Notes under the pieces: model-generated
What the model was told of the DNA's origin: nothing
The model's input: only the letters and a program-made list of their open reading frames with translations
The model's database searches: none
Made by a program: the position numbers and the translations under genes
In this document: piece by piece, positions 22,525 to 32,561 of the stretch
Numbering within the stretch: position 1 is the stretch's first letter
Layout: each line of letters begins with the position of its first letter
NCBI GenBank assembly: GCA_015501075.1
Contig: JADNYJ010000002.1
Span: forward strand, 248,001 to 312,000
DNA length: 64,000 nt
Direction of reading: 5' to 3'
Source of the DNA: Gymnopilus junonius
Lineage: Eukaryota; Basidiomycota; Agaricomycetes; Agaricales; Galerinaceae

Positions 22525-25126
22525 ATGGGATTTTGTCGAAGGTGTGGAGATATTGTAGCTGGTGAACGTTGCCATTGCGGAGGCGCCTCAGTCGGTATGT
22601 TGTAAATTCATGGTGTCTGAGCTCTTCTTATTGAGTATTTCTGTGTCCAGCCCCCGTAGTTTCATGGAAACACTCTTCCACATCAGTGACAAACCAAGAC
22701 AGGTGGTCAAAAACTTATGTCTCTTCTGCCAAGTCTATTTCACCGGCTCTTGAACGCACTCCAGGCTCGACAGGAGCAGTGGCATCAGCACTGAACTCCC
22801 TGCCAAGTTCGAAGAGCAACAGCGTAAAACGTTTTCCTCGGCCACTTTCTTTTTCGTCAGCTCCTTCGAGACAGCTGAAATCCGGTGTGTCTGATCACAT
22901 AAATTCGGCAACTTCAAATGTGACTCGGCCTCCATCTCCCCTCAAAATATCAACAACGATGACTGATACTGAGAATGACATCCTGCCATCGTTTCTTCCA
23001 AACGAGCCTACTCTGTCAAAAGTCTACGGCTCACTACTACAGCCTACGGAAAGTCTTCCTTTGCACTCTTGCGCTCGCTGCTCTTCCGTGTTTCCTCCCG
23101 ATGCGACCATTTATCCAAATCCTTCTCAATTAAATACAAGTTCATTCCTGTGCAGGAATTGTTTCACGGTATCAGGAGGTTCCAAGGGAACATGTCCTGT
23201 CTGCTCAAGGCCAGTCCTCATCCTGAAGTCTGAAGGCGGCTTCGTTCAGTCGGGAGGCCAGTACTGGCACAAACGATGTTATAACTGTGCGGGCTGCTTC
23301 AAGAATATCGGTGATGCACCCATGGTTGATCTCCTCGGCCGTCCATCTTGTGTTGAATGTTTTGACAACTGTCTCAAGGGGCCAACCACACCCAAGAAGC
23401 CTAGGACAAGTAATAGCAATAGTCCCAACGCTAGCAACCCTGGTGGCTTGAATCCTAACTTTGGGAGGAAGAGCCGGGAAAGTAGTCCTGCAATTGAGGA
23501 ACTCGAACAACGTTTGGGACTTTTGAAGTCTCAGCAAGGCAGCCCAGTGCACTTGGACAACAATCGGAATTTACCCGTTAGACCAGATACGTTGACAGGT
23601 CGTGCCTCATCTTCTGATACTTTGCCCTTATACAAGACTCAGGATGTTCTTGGCGAAACTCTTTTCAATCCTTCTGGGAGGGAACTGTCCGTAAGTCCTT
23701 CTGGCCGGTTGACTTCTGGTTTTACGTACCTTTTTACATATCTTTCACTCGTAGGGCACAAGTTCTCCAAGAAAGGTTTTAAATACAGCTTCAGAATCAA
23801 TACGGGTCTTCGACAATTGGAGTCTTCTGGAAGGACGATTAGAAATGTCGTTGCCCAAGTCGTTTATCGACCAATTGGGATTCTCCAATATCTCAACACA
23901 TTTTTTTTCTGGTACTACTGATCCAATTGGTTCAATTGGTCCCAAAAGGACCACTAAATCTAACAGTGTTTCTAGTAGTCCCGGCTTGTTTTCTTCTCTG
24001 TCGGGTCTTTCTCTGTCGGCAACTTCTTGCGGGAAATGTACGAAGCCTATTCCCAACTCATGCGAAGGAGGTCAATTTATTACTGTCCCGGGCACTGACG
24101 AGAATGCCATGCCTCAATTATATCACGCGGAATGTTTTAAATGTGCAACTTGCGATAAATCATTCAGCGATGCAAAGAAAGGTCAGGTTTCATTTGTGAG
24201 AACTGACGCTGGACCATGCCACCCCCAGGTAGGAACTGAAGTGCTATATATATAGCCGGTCTAAGGCCTAAACGTTTATGTAGTGTGCTCCAGCAAATCA
24301 CTTTGTCATTCGAAGGTCCGTCAGCACAAAATCGCTGCACAGTCTCAAATCAATGGATCCTCCTCCCAATACTTCGCCTTTGGGGCTTAAACGAGTCGAC
24401 GATGCTCTTTCTGCATCAGCTGATGCCCAGCGTCTACCTTCCATACAACGATCGCCTTCCAAACCTGTCTTCAATTCGTTTGGAGGACAGAACTCTTGTC
24501 CTGGCTGTCAGAAGCCAGTTTCTTTGATGGAGCGAGGGGTTGTTCCTGGTCCCCAGGGAACTCGGTGGCATGCGTTATGCCTCGTCTGCGGCGGAAGGAA
24601 AGAAACAACTAGGGCATTTTTACTGGGAAGGAATAGAGAGGATAGAAAAGGAGAGCCCGGCTGTGGAAAGAGGCTCGATAGCGCCGCCAAAACAGAAGGA
24701 GAAGGTAGAGTTTGGTGTCGAGAATGTCTAGTAGGTTGCTTTTCTTCTAGTAAGTGATCCTCTGTTGAGTGTTTTTAGCTGCTCCTTGGAAGTGGTGGAT
24801 CTCCCACACGACCGCCGCTTGTCCCTGCCTTCACAGGCAGTGGCAGCCCAACCAAGGTAGCTCCCCAGTTCACAGACATTGCACGGCAAATGACGGGCCT
24901 TGGAGGCAGTGATGCGGTGTTAAGACAGCTTACAGGCGGAGGATTGAGTCCAACTCGTAGTATCAGCCCGACTAAACAACTTGGAATGATGGGCGCCAGT
25001 GGGCACATAAGGCCTCGCCCCAGGAGTGTGATCGGGATCAGAGGTACAAAAAGCGTCGACGAGGGACGTGGAATGTATTTGGTGCGGCAGTTTACAGGTG
25101 CGACGATAAATGGAGGGACGTCATAA
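22525..25126 (+). CDS. LIM-domain protein with three LIM regions, 792 aa
   Basis: Predicted exons are 22525-22594, 22651-23690, 23755-24228, 24284-24730 and 24779-25126, which close in phase to 792 residues. The start MGFCRRCGDIVAGERCHCGG adds a short Cys pair before the first intron. LIM region 1 (about 163-265) has SCARCSSVF, CRNCF, CPVC, YWHKRCYNC and CVECF. LIM 2 (about 461-528) has SCGKC, YHAECFKCATC. LIM 3 (about 597-677) has SCPGC, RWHALCLVCGG and CRECL. Long Ser/Pro-rich linkers separate them, and the tail has SPTR/SPTK repeats, likely phosphorylation sites. LIM domains bind proteins, often at actin or polarity sites; paxillin-like or Rho-pathway adaptor roles are inference. The last intron is only 48 nt, and its donor GTAGGT was chosen because the nearby GTAAGT breaks the frame. 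Confidence 0.85.
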
Positions 25127-25241
25127 TTAAGTACTGCAAGGAATGAACAAAGAATGAGTAGAGTAATATTATGTAAGAATATGTTGACAGCGAAATGGAC
25201 ACTTTCTGTTGATCATCACGTACTGGCAGATTCATTGGGAC

Positions 25242-26333
25242 AGGACCCAGGGTAATGGTAGGGGAGGCCAGATCCCGAAATTGACCTTTTTGTCCGGACA
25301 GGACCCCCCCAAATTTGTCCGGATGGCACCTGGCCTACCCAAAAAATTTCCAGATTTGTCCGGATAGGGGGATATGGCCAAAATTTCGCCCAAAATTTGT
25401 CCGGATCGCCGGATTCGGCCTCCTGGAGCGGGAAAACTTGCCTGGGTGGTCGCAAAATGTACTACGAGCATCAGAATACCAAACTACGTAGCGATAGACG
25501 TATTTTAGAGAGAATCTAGGGTATGTACTGTACCAGATGATCAAATACTATGTCATTACTCTTCAAGATCCAGCCCCTCAACCTTCCTTTTCCTCGAAAG
25601 TTTCAATGCAGCCACTATCTGCTCATTGGCATCTTTCAAAGCTCTGAAGCGCTCTAGGTCTAGATCAGGCATCTCGATAAAGGAGCCGTTGAGGGTATTG
25701 TCTGGAATCTTGGCATCGAGAAGGCAGAGGAATTGGAAGGAAGGTATGATGAGGAATTGCTTAGTTTGAAAAATGACAGTGGCATCTGTCACAGCTCGAA
25801 ATTCCCGACCATGATTTCGGTACTGAAAGACTTGAAGAGCCATCCTCGGTCTGGTCCTCCATATTATTGGTAGTGTTTCGACTCCAGCCGGAGAAAAAAA
25901 GTTGTTGAATAAAGCCAATGTGACGAAAGGGGTGCAGAGGAGGAGTTGCATATGTGCCAGTGCGATGTGCACTGGCAAATCATTTTTTATTAAAAACATA
26001 AGCAAACTACAATTACGGTTGAGCTGTAAAAAAGACCACCTAAAAGTCGCAAGAAATATTAACAGTCTTGAGGACTCGAACGCGCTACGATGAGATGAAG
26101 ATACTCAAGTGCGACATGGGAGGCCCAAATTTGACCAATGCACCAACCGGGAATATGTCCGGATAGGGTACCCGACCCTCAACCGTGCTCACGAGTTTTG
26201 TCCGGATGGTCGATCAGGCTATACGACCGATTTCGACCCATTTTGTCCGGATCGGCACCTGGCTTTTTGACCAATTTTCAACAATTTTTGTCCGGATTGG
26301 CATCTGGGCTCCCCTACCATTACCCTGGGTCCT
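25242..26333. mobile_element. TIR element (1092 bp) with direct subterminal repeats and a passenger ORF
   Basis: A perfect 25-bp inverted repeat starts AGGACCCAGGGTAATGG at 25242-25266 and is mirrored at 26309-26333. TTGTCCGGAT-type decamers follow the left end at about 25290, 25315, 25356 and 25397 and precede the right end at about 26155, 26198, 26243 and 26288. All eight are in the same orientation, each centred on the palindrome TCCGGA. The ends resemble hAT-type termini (CAGGG...), but I could not find a clean 8-bp target duplication. It encodes no transposase. It lies between the LIM gene and a seven-TM gene. Confidence 0.75.
25556..26005 (-). CDS. Passenger ORF inside the TIR element, unknown protein (up to 149 aa)
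   Basis: The longest reading is 149 codons with start at 26005. A more natural start may be MALQVFQYRNHGREFRAV about 53 residues in, giving a 95-residue protein. The C-terminus (LSRKRKVEGLDLEE) combines a basic cluster with an acidic end. No domain recognised. Its codons contain CG normally, unlike the old repeats at left. It may be a captured host gene fragment or chance coding; no intron is needed. Confidence 0.35.
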   Translation of the reverse strand: MLMFLIKNDLPVHIALAHMQLLLCTPFVTLALFNNFFSPAGVETLPIIWRTRPRMALQVFQYRNHGREFRAVTDATVIFQTKQFLIIPSFQFLCLLDAKIPDNTLNGSFIEMPDLDLERFRALKDANEQIVAALKLSRKRKVEGLDLEE

Positions 26334-27253
26334 ATCACATGGTTTTTAACATGTTTCTAACGTTTTTAACATCAGGGGGTCCAAAATCCTCTGTGTTTTA
26401 CTGTGATAAATCATTCATATATTTCATCTAATAATCAATGAATTTCGGGGATTTGAGCATATGGACAACCTACTTTGAAAGTTCAAAGCGCTTGAATTGC
26501 TTCTTCGACCAGGGATCAGTCCTAAAAATGGAAAATCGGCTGCAAATATAAGCCATGCGGAACCTTGGCAGGATGTCACGGGGAGTCACATCACATGAGA
26601 TGGGTGTTGCTCAGCCCTCTGAACGATATTCTCATCCACACAAGCCATAGTAAAATCATTACAGGAGAAGGTAGACAAGAGGGTTCAGTCTAAACTAAAG
26701 CCAGGAACCTCATTTGAGAGAATTTTTAAGCCAGAAAATTAAAATTCGAAAAAATTGATTATGTAAGAAAAACACTGTTTAAAACACAGGTATAACACAT
26801 GGCTGGGAGACCGGGAAGAAAAACACGTTTGGAACATCAGCCCAGAGGAAAAAAACCCAGCACTATCACCGGCTACTTACCTACCTCCCTGGCAGATGAT
26901 CAACATATGTATTATTAATTAATTCGATTACGGAGGCAAATTCAAAATAGCGTGTATACGGTAACTAAGAACAACCACAGTTGTTACGATGACCAGGTCC
27001 TGTAACTTTGAATCACTGAGCTGAACGTTTTTTAGCGTCTTTCCTTCTGCATCTATCCACCTGGGCTGGCCCTCAGCAGTCCTTTTCCCGCCAGCGTGAG
27101 TTTAGTGTGGTGGTATCCTCCCTTTTTCCCCCTTTTTTTGGGGTCACTTCACCTGCATTGCGTCCTGGCGACTTTCCATCCTTTTCGCAGTCGCAAACAT
27201 TCTTTTCTTACTCCAAGTATAGCAGAAGACGAAAATCATTGTCGTCTTCTCAG
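26334..27253. other. Intergenic region, no gene seen
   Basis: About 0.9 kb between the TIR element and the seven-TM gene. No convincing coding segment was found. The 3' half should contain the promoter of the downstream gene. A T-rich block (27119-27135) lies shortly before its start codon. Confidence 0.5.
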
Positions 27254-29574
27254 ATGTCCAGTGTTACTACTCTCTTACCCTCCTCAGTTGCCCTGAGCAG
27301 TGACAACTCTGTAAGTGATTGCGTGACGCAGAAAACTAGTGATGTCAAGTTTGCTCACCATAACCTCCAGATTGCATATATTTTAACTGACATCCCTCTT
27401 TTTTGCGAGGGTGTCATGGGTATTGGCGTATTCACCTTTCTCTTTCTCGTGAAGCAAGTCAAATTGTATGTCAAATTTAAAGCATATCCTCTCCACTAAT
27501 GACCCTAATGCCTACCAGGCTTTCTATTTTTCTTTACGGATCCAATTTCCTCGCTTTTGCAGCAGCCACTCTGGATTTGGGTCAGGTACTTGCTCGGGGA
27601 CCTAAGAAAGGTGAAAATATCATCAGCCTCCCCACTGTCTGGGGTATTATCTATGCTCGCGAAGTGTTTCTTGCCTTTTCTACTGGATTTCTCGACCTGT
27701 TCTTCTGGAAATTGGTCGCATGTTGTCCCATACAAGAAGTTGAATTCTCGGGTACTCTCACAAATCGGAAGGAACGAAAACAGCTTCACAGCGCTAACTG
27801 GAACCGTTGGGGTTTAATTGGCATGATCTTGAAATGGGTATCTCTGGCTGCATCATTTTCTGTTCCACTACTTCAGATAATCTGGAGACTTTTGCCCAAC
27901 CAGCGACAATACGGAACCATATATATTGCTCAGACCACGGTCGAAACGGCTCTCGCAGCTGTCTTTATTCTCAAGTTGGTGCTCAACATATCTATTTCTC
28001 CTGATGAGTGGTGGTATGCATTTCAATCGTACTTGGTCCCTATGTTTGCTTTGTCGATGGAAATTGGACTCGGTGTTGGTAATTTTACAACGTGTACGTC
28101 CTTTGGTTCTCCAGCGTTGCCGTTGCTTATTTCTGCACAGTTGCGTTTACGGAAACAACACTTGGCAGGCTCCTCCGGGCAATCGAAGTTTATCTCCTGG
28201 TGCTTCACAACCTCCACACCGCCTCCCAACTTTACGGACACGACCGTCGAGAGCCGGAAGACACAGTCAAACGTTCAAAGTCGAATCAAAAAAAGTCGCG
28301 TGCTGATACTATTCTACCAATTTCATCTCCCAATTTGGGTCCAAAAACACACTACTTTATGAACACTCAGTTCAAAGTTACACGGCAGGTCAACAGGAGG
28401 TCAAAAGCTTCCGATTCATTTGTGGAAGACATTCAATCCCAAATGGTCGAAACCAAGGCACGAGTCGTAGCATCGCCCATGCCCCCCACAAGGAATAGTA
28501 AAGAATCAGAATATGTGTCAGGGCTGCCTCTGTCAGAGGACCAACAACAATCAGGTTCATTTCACATCCTTGGTTCGCCCACGGACATTCTTTCTCCCAA
28601 AGTTCATTCGTCGAAACTCCGTCCAGACATGGGGAAGGAAGATGCTAATGAGCAACGTGAAAATGACATGACTTATCCAAATGATGCCGATAGGGGAACG
28701 AGTGGAGGCCTGGCCGAAGATTTCCAATTTCCACCAGCAAGCCAACTAAGAAGCTCGATCGACGATATACTTCCTCACCAGACGGCGCTTGACAGGACTA
28801 TTGCTAATTTACGCATGGTCTCTAAGACTGACGCTGCAGTCTCTGTCCCTCCAAAGTCTCGAAGCACGTTCAATAGTAATAAGACCGAGTCTACTTCGAA
28901 CCGGAGTGATTTCTCCCTTTCTATCTTTCCTGACCCCCCAATCGTTCCTAAAGACCAGGTTGTCCCCAACTACTCTGCAAGTGTTGATGTATCAACGACA
29001 GAAATTTCTCCAGAGCCATCGATGGCCACTTCTCCCGATACAACCCCATCTCTAGATCAAATCGCCGGAAATGTTGGCTCCCTACGAAGCCAGTATAACG
29101 TGACGTTGGATAGAGGTAAGCTTGACATTACACTTTCTAAAAACATTGCCCTCAAGTGAGAGCTCTAGATTTGACTGAGGACTCTCAAATGAGGCTGCGT
29201 GACGAAGAGGACGAAACGCCGATGTTCAACAGCGCGACTACTGGTGCTTTGAAACCCATGATTCTCCCATCGATGGTGATTGCTTCCCTCAAGACAAGGA
29301 CCCAATTGTCATACCTTCCGAACCAATACGTGGAGCTGAAAGGATAGCACTGCCTCCGCAGAGTCTAAGACCATTATTACTGGGGAAACCTATGGCTGCT
29401 GTTCCTCCACTGCCGGCAACGATGGTCCCTCTTGCGCAACGAAGGCAGAGGGGTGGAACAATCTCCTCTAATACGCGACGGCCTGTAATAAGCGTGCCTC
29501 TTCTGAATGAAGATAAAACGGAAGCAGCACCAGATGCGTTCGAGCGACCTCGCCCCCCTCCGCTGACTCGGTGA
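27254..29574 (+). CDS. Seven-transmembrane protein with long cytosolic-type tail, 704 aa
   Basis: Predicted exons are 27254-27465, 27519-28078, 28141-29115, 29157-29243 and 29294-29574, which close in phase to 704 residues. Six or seven hydrophobic spans are seen: ILTDIPLFCEGVMGIGVFTF, LSIFLYGSNFLAFAAATL, EVFLAFSTGFLDLFFWKL, GMILKWVSLAASFSVPLLQ, TTVETALAAVFILKLVL, YLVPMFALSMEIGLGV, and a possible last span (VLWFSSVAVAYFCTVAF) that depends on the intron at 28079. The remaining 350 residues are hydrophilic and Ser/Pro rich. The topology is GPCR-like, but no known receptor class was recognised, so a sensory or transport role is only a guess. The donor at 29244 (GTGCTT) is weak. It ends 95 bp before the J-protein start. 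Confidence 0.7.
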
Positions 29575-29669
29575 ACATGACCAAACTGTTTATTATGTAA
29601 TATGTAGCTGTACTATTTTTGTAGCATTTCTGGTGATGTCAGTACACTTTGCTTCCACGGACCACCACT

Positions 29670-30518
29670 ATGTCCCAATTTCCTGACTACTATTCGATAT
29701 TGAACCTGGGTAAGTCTGCTACCCAAGAACAGGTCCGTCAAGCTTATAGAAAAGAGTCTTTAAAGCATGTTCATGTCTTTTCTCACAAATATTGTCTGTC
29801 CACTCTAACCGTATAGTAGGACCCACCCAGACCGACTAGTCAATGCGAGTTCAGCTGAAGTTAGACAGGCCACTGAAAGATTTCAGGTCTGTATACAAGC
29901 ACTGTGAACTTACACCGGCTTTAATCGAGTCAATAGGCTGTGGCAGATGCATACTATGTTCTTTCCAACCCCGACCGTCGTCAAGAATATGATAACCTTT
30001 ACAAGACCCGCGCAGACCGAACAACAGACCCACAGTCATCTTCTAATTTCTTTTCTCAATTTTCTAGCATGTTTGGCGGGTCAGCTTCGAATAGACCTAA
30101 CACATCTCAACCAGACCCTAACGGCGTCTTCACTGACGTTTTTGATGAGGTCCTGAGTTAATCAAGATCCTTAGTCTTGCATTGCTTTCTGATACCATCT
30201 TTACCTTTTTACTAGCTATTGCGCCCTGAAGTTGAACGTCGTGTTCCTGTCTGGGGTTGGCTTGGCGCAATATGCGGCGCCGGAATAGGATTCATCGTTG
30301 CAAATTTCCCCGGTCTCCTAGTTGGCGCATTTGCGGGCAACCGGTTAGGCGCAGTACGAGACGCGAAAGGCAAATCCATTGCAGCTGTCTTCAACGAATT
30401 AGGAGGACAACAAAAGGCAGAGGTAGAGTCTTTGCAACGTTTGTTGAATTTTGTGCTGATCACTACCTTACAGATATTACGTGCTTTGGCTGCAAAGGTT
30501 TTGGGCTCTGCTTTCTGA
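29670..30518 (+). CDS. J-domain (DnaJ/Hsp40) protein with glycine-rich hydrophobic segment
   Basis: Predicted exons are 29670-29764, 29820-29886, 29937-30149, 30216-30422 and 30474-30518, which close in phase to 208 residues. The J domain (residues 1 to about 75) contains YYSILNLGKSATQEQVRQAY, the Hsp70-activating HPD tripeptide (THPDR) and YYVLSNPDRRQEYD. A C-terminal block has GWLGAICGAGIGFIV and GLLVGAFAGNRLGAVRDAKG, a Gly-zipper-like membrane or oligomerisation segment, and it ends LRALAAKVLGSAF. J-proteins recruit Hsp70 to clients; this one is probably membrane-associated (inference). The first intron (29765-29819) starts GCATGT. Only a GC-AG intron restores the codon before THPD. Confidence 0.85.
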
Positions 30519-30926
30519 TATATTCGAGTATACCTCTTTTATATTGTACATCGGATGTAGTATAGGTCTTCTGTTTCTTGTAGTATAGTATTACTATTGT
30601 GTACGGTTATAATTTCCAAATACCGGTGTGCCTTGACTAAATAGCTCGCTGGTCTACTCTTGGAGGGCATGCACTAAAAAAATCTTTGATATTATCTGAA
30701 GGGAAACAAAGGTGAATTTCGAAGAAAAAAAACGCTACATAATGTGAGAATGCTAGATGACGAGCTATGATGAGTTATGAGATAGGTATACAGGACTGGT
30801 TACTTGATAGATAGACGGTGGAGCGAGGAAATTTTGACATGACTACGTAGATGAAAGCCTGATGATGATATAATAAAGATACTTTTGCAAAGGAGAAGAT
30901 ACACTATTTGCTGGGGAGGAAAGGGA

Positions 30927-32069
30927 TTAGTGCCATAATTCACCAATGTCATGACTTTGGTCACGTATGGATTGTCCTTGGTAATTCCATACCAAAGGGT
31001 AGTCGTTTATGCTACCAGCGCCATTTTCCATGGCAAGGCTTAACGCTGCAACAGCCTTTTCGTTTGTAGAAGAAGGAAGCCAGTCATTTGGGGTGGGATT
31101 TGGCGATGGTAGGGGAAGAGAAAAAAGAGAAGATTTGGCTGGATTACAGGCGGAAGTCGATGGCGATGACGGATCCGAAGAAACGGTCAAGCTCAGACCT
31201 TCTAATGGCAAAGGTTGGCATTCATTTGATAACATATTAAGCATTCCATAGGCATAATCTGCAGATGGGTTGGAACTCCTGCTCCTGATTAGATGGGCGG
31301 ACGCCCAGCCATCGCTTTGAACGTCTATATCCATATCATCCACCGATCGTGCTCTTTTCCCTACAACAGCTGAACATAAGACATTTTTTGAAAATTCCAC
31401 TGATGATATGAGTATTTCATCATCATCAGACGTCTCTGACAAATTCACGTAAGTTTTCTTCAGTCGGGAGAGTCTTTTCCGGCCACGTTTCTCAGCTTCT
31501 TTTGCTTTCTGGTAGACCTGATTCCGCGAGCGCGAACGTTCGTAATTGCGCATGCGGCGGACGAGGCCCTCGCCATTTTCCGTTATACTTTGGCGAAGCT
31601 CCCAGAAAGCAGACGAACGCAGACGGACCAGATCTGGAAGGCACTCATGCCGATCTTCCGAGAATGGTTTGAAAACAAAAGGTTGAGGCCGCCAAACGCT
31701 TTCATTCAGGCATCTTGTTCTAGATGAAAGTTTGAATTCTGAGGGTGTCGTTGCAAACCTAGGCTTTTCATCTAGTTTCGACTTCTGTCCACATGGGCGC
31801 GACGAGGAAAACGCCTCGGGCGGCTATGTAAATAACAGGACACATCGGTACAAAGGCACTAAGCACGATGAACTATCTCAACTCACAGAATTGTCGCGAT
31901 GCCGCCTTTTTCTGTGAAAGGCATCAACTCCGTGGTCGGCAGCGTCGAAATCGGAGTGCTTTTGATGTTGACAACTACTTGTCGAAATAGGCCATAGAGC
32001 ATCCGCACACTGTGGCGTTGAGCAAGCAATTTCAGTCAACGAGAAAGATCTTGTACGACAGGTAGACAT
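30927..32069 (-). CDS. Unknown basic nuclear-type protein, 359 aa
   Basis: Two exons, 32069-31887 and 31823-30927, joined through a GTGAGT...TTTACATAG intron in phase. I do not recognise a domain. Residues around 52-60 are His/Arg rich (FHRKRRHRDN). A helical, strongly charged middle reads MRNYERSRSRNQVYQKAKEA then KRGRKRLSRLKK, which looks like a nuclear localisation or nucleic-acid-binding helix. The rest is Ser/Pro rich and ends SHDIGELWH. It converges with the J-protein (409 bp between stops). The start is the first Met of the exon and could lie further upstream. Confidence 0.65.
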
Positions 32070-32561
32070 GGGTATAAGCGAAATGTATCTTCAAAATGCA
32101 AACATTGACAATTGATATTATATTTCTATAGCATGCGCTCGGTCACATGATGAGAAGCGCGCCAAGGTTGCTTCAAAGTTTGAAGCTTGATCATGAAGGC
32201 CCGACTGGTTGAAGTGCAGTCGAGGACTAAGTAATTTCCGCCCAACGCATACCATCTATCCACTCATATAATTGTATCAGAAGTGAGAAGTAAGCCACTA
32301 TACCCTGCATCACGATAAAAAATCAATCTCATGTCCTTATGGGCCAATCCTGAATCCTGAACCCCGTTAGTCTTGATTCTTGAACAATTAGCACAGTACT
32401 ATACTAGATCACTCACTAAGATGATTTCCGACTCGTTTAGCATCTGCGTAGGAATCTGAGATTACGATCTACGCGAAATCAATGGCAGGCAACATACCAA
32501 GCTGGCGAGTGTTTCCCCTACGTTTCCTAGCCTGAAACTCAAATTCTCCAAGTATGGAGAA
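32070..32561. other. Intergenic region
   Basis: Between the start of the basic protein and the stop of the next minus-strand gene. No further coding segment is supported. It should contain the promoter of the gene ending at 30927. Confidence 0.45.

Noticed and set aside
24750..24778. GTAAGT donor after LIM 3
   Set aside because: It looks stronger than GTAGGT at 24731, but joins the last exon in a frame that stops after 44 codons, while the upstream donor gives the long Ser/Pro tail.
26040..26130. tRNA-like box B (GTTCGAGTCC on the minus strand)
   Set aside because: No A box at the right distance, and no cloverleaf with pairing T and anticodon stems. It falls inside the TIR element upstream of its ORF.
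25234..26341. 8-bp target duplication around the TIR element
   Set aside because: Flanking octamers CATTGGGA and TCACATGG do not match; assignment to hAT therefore remains tentative.
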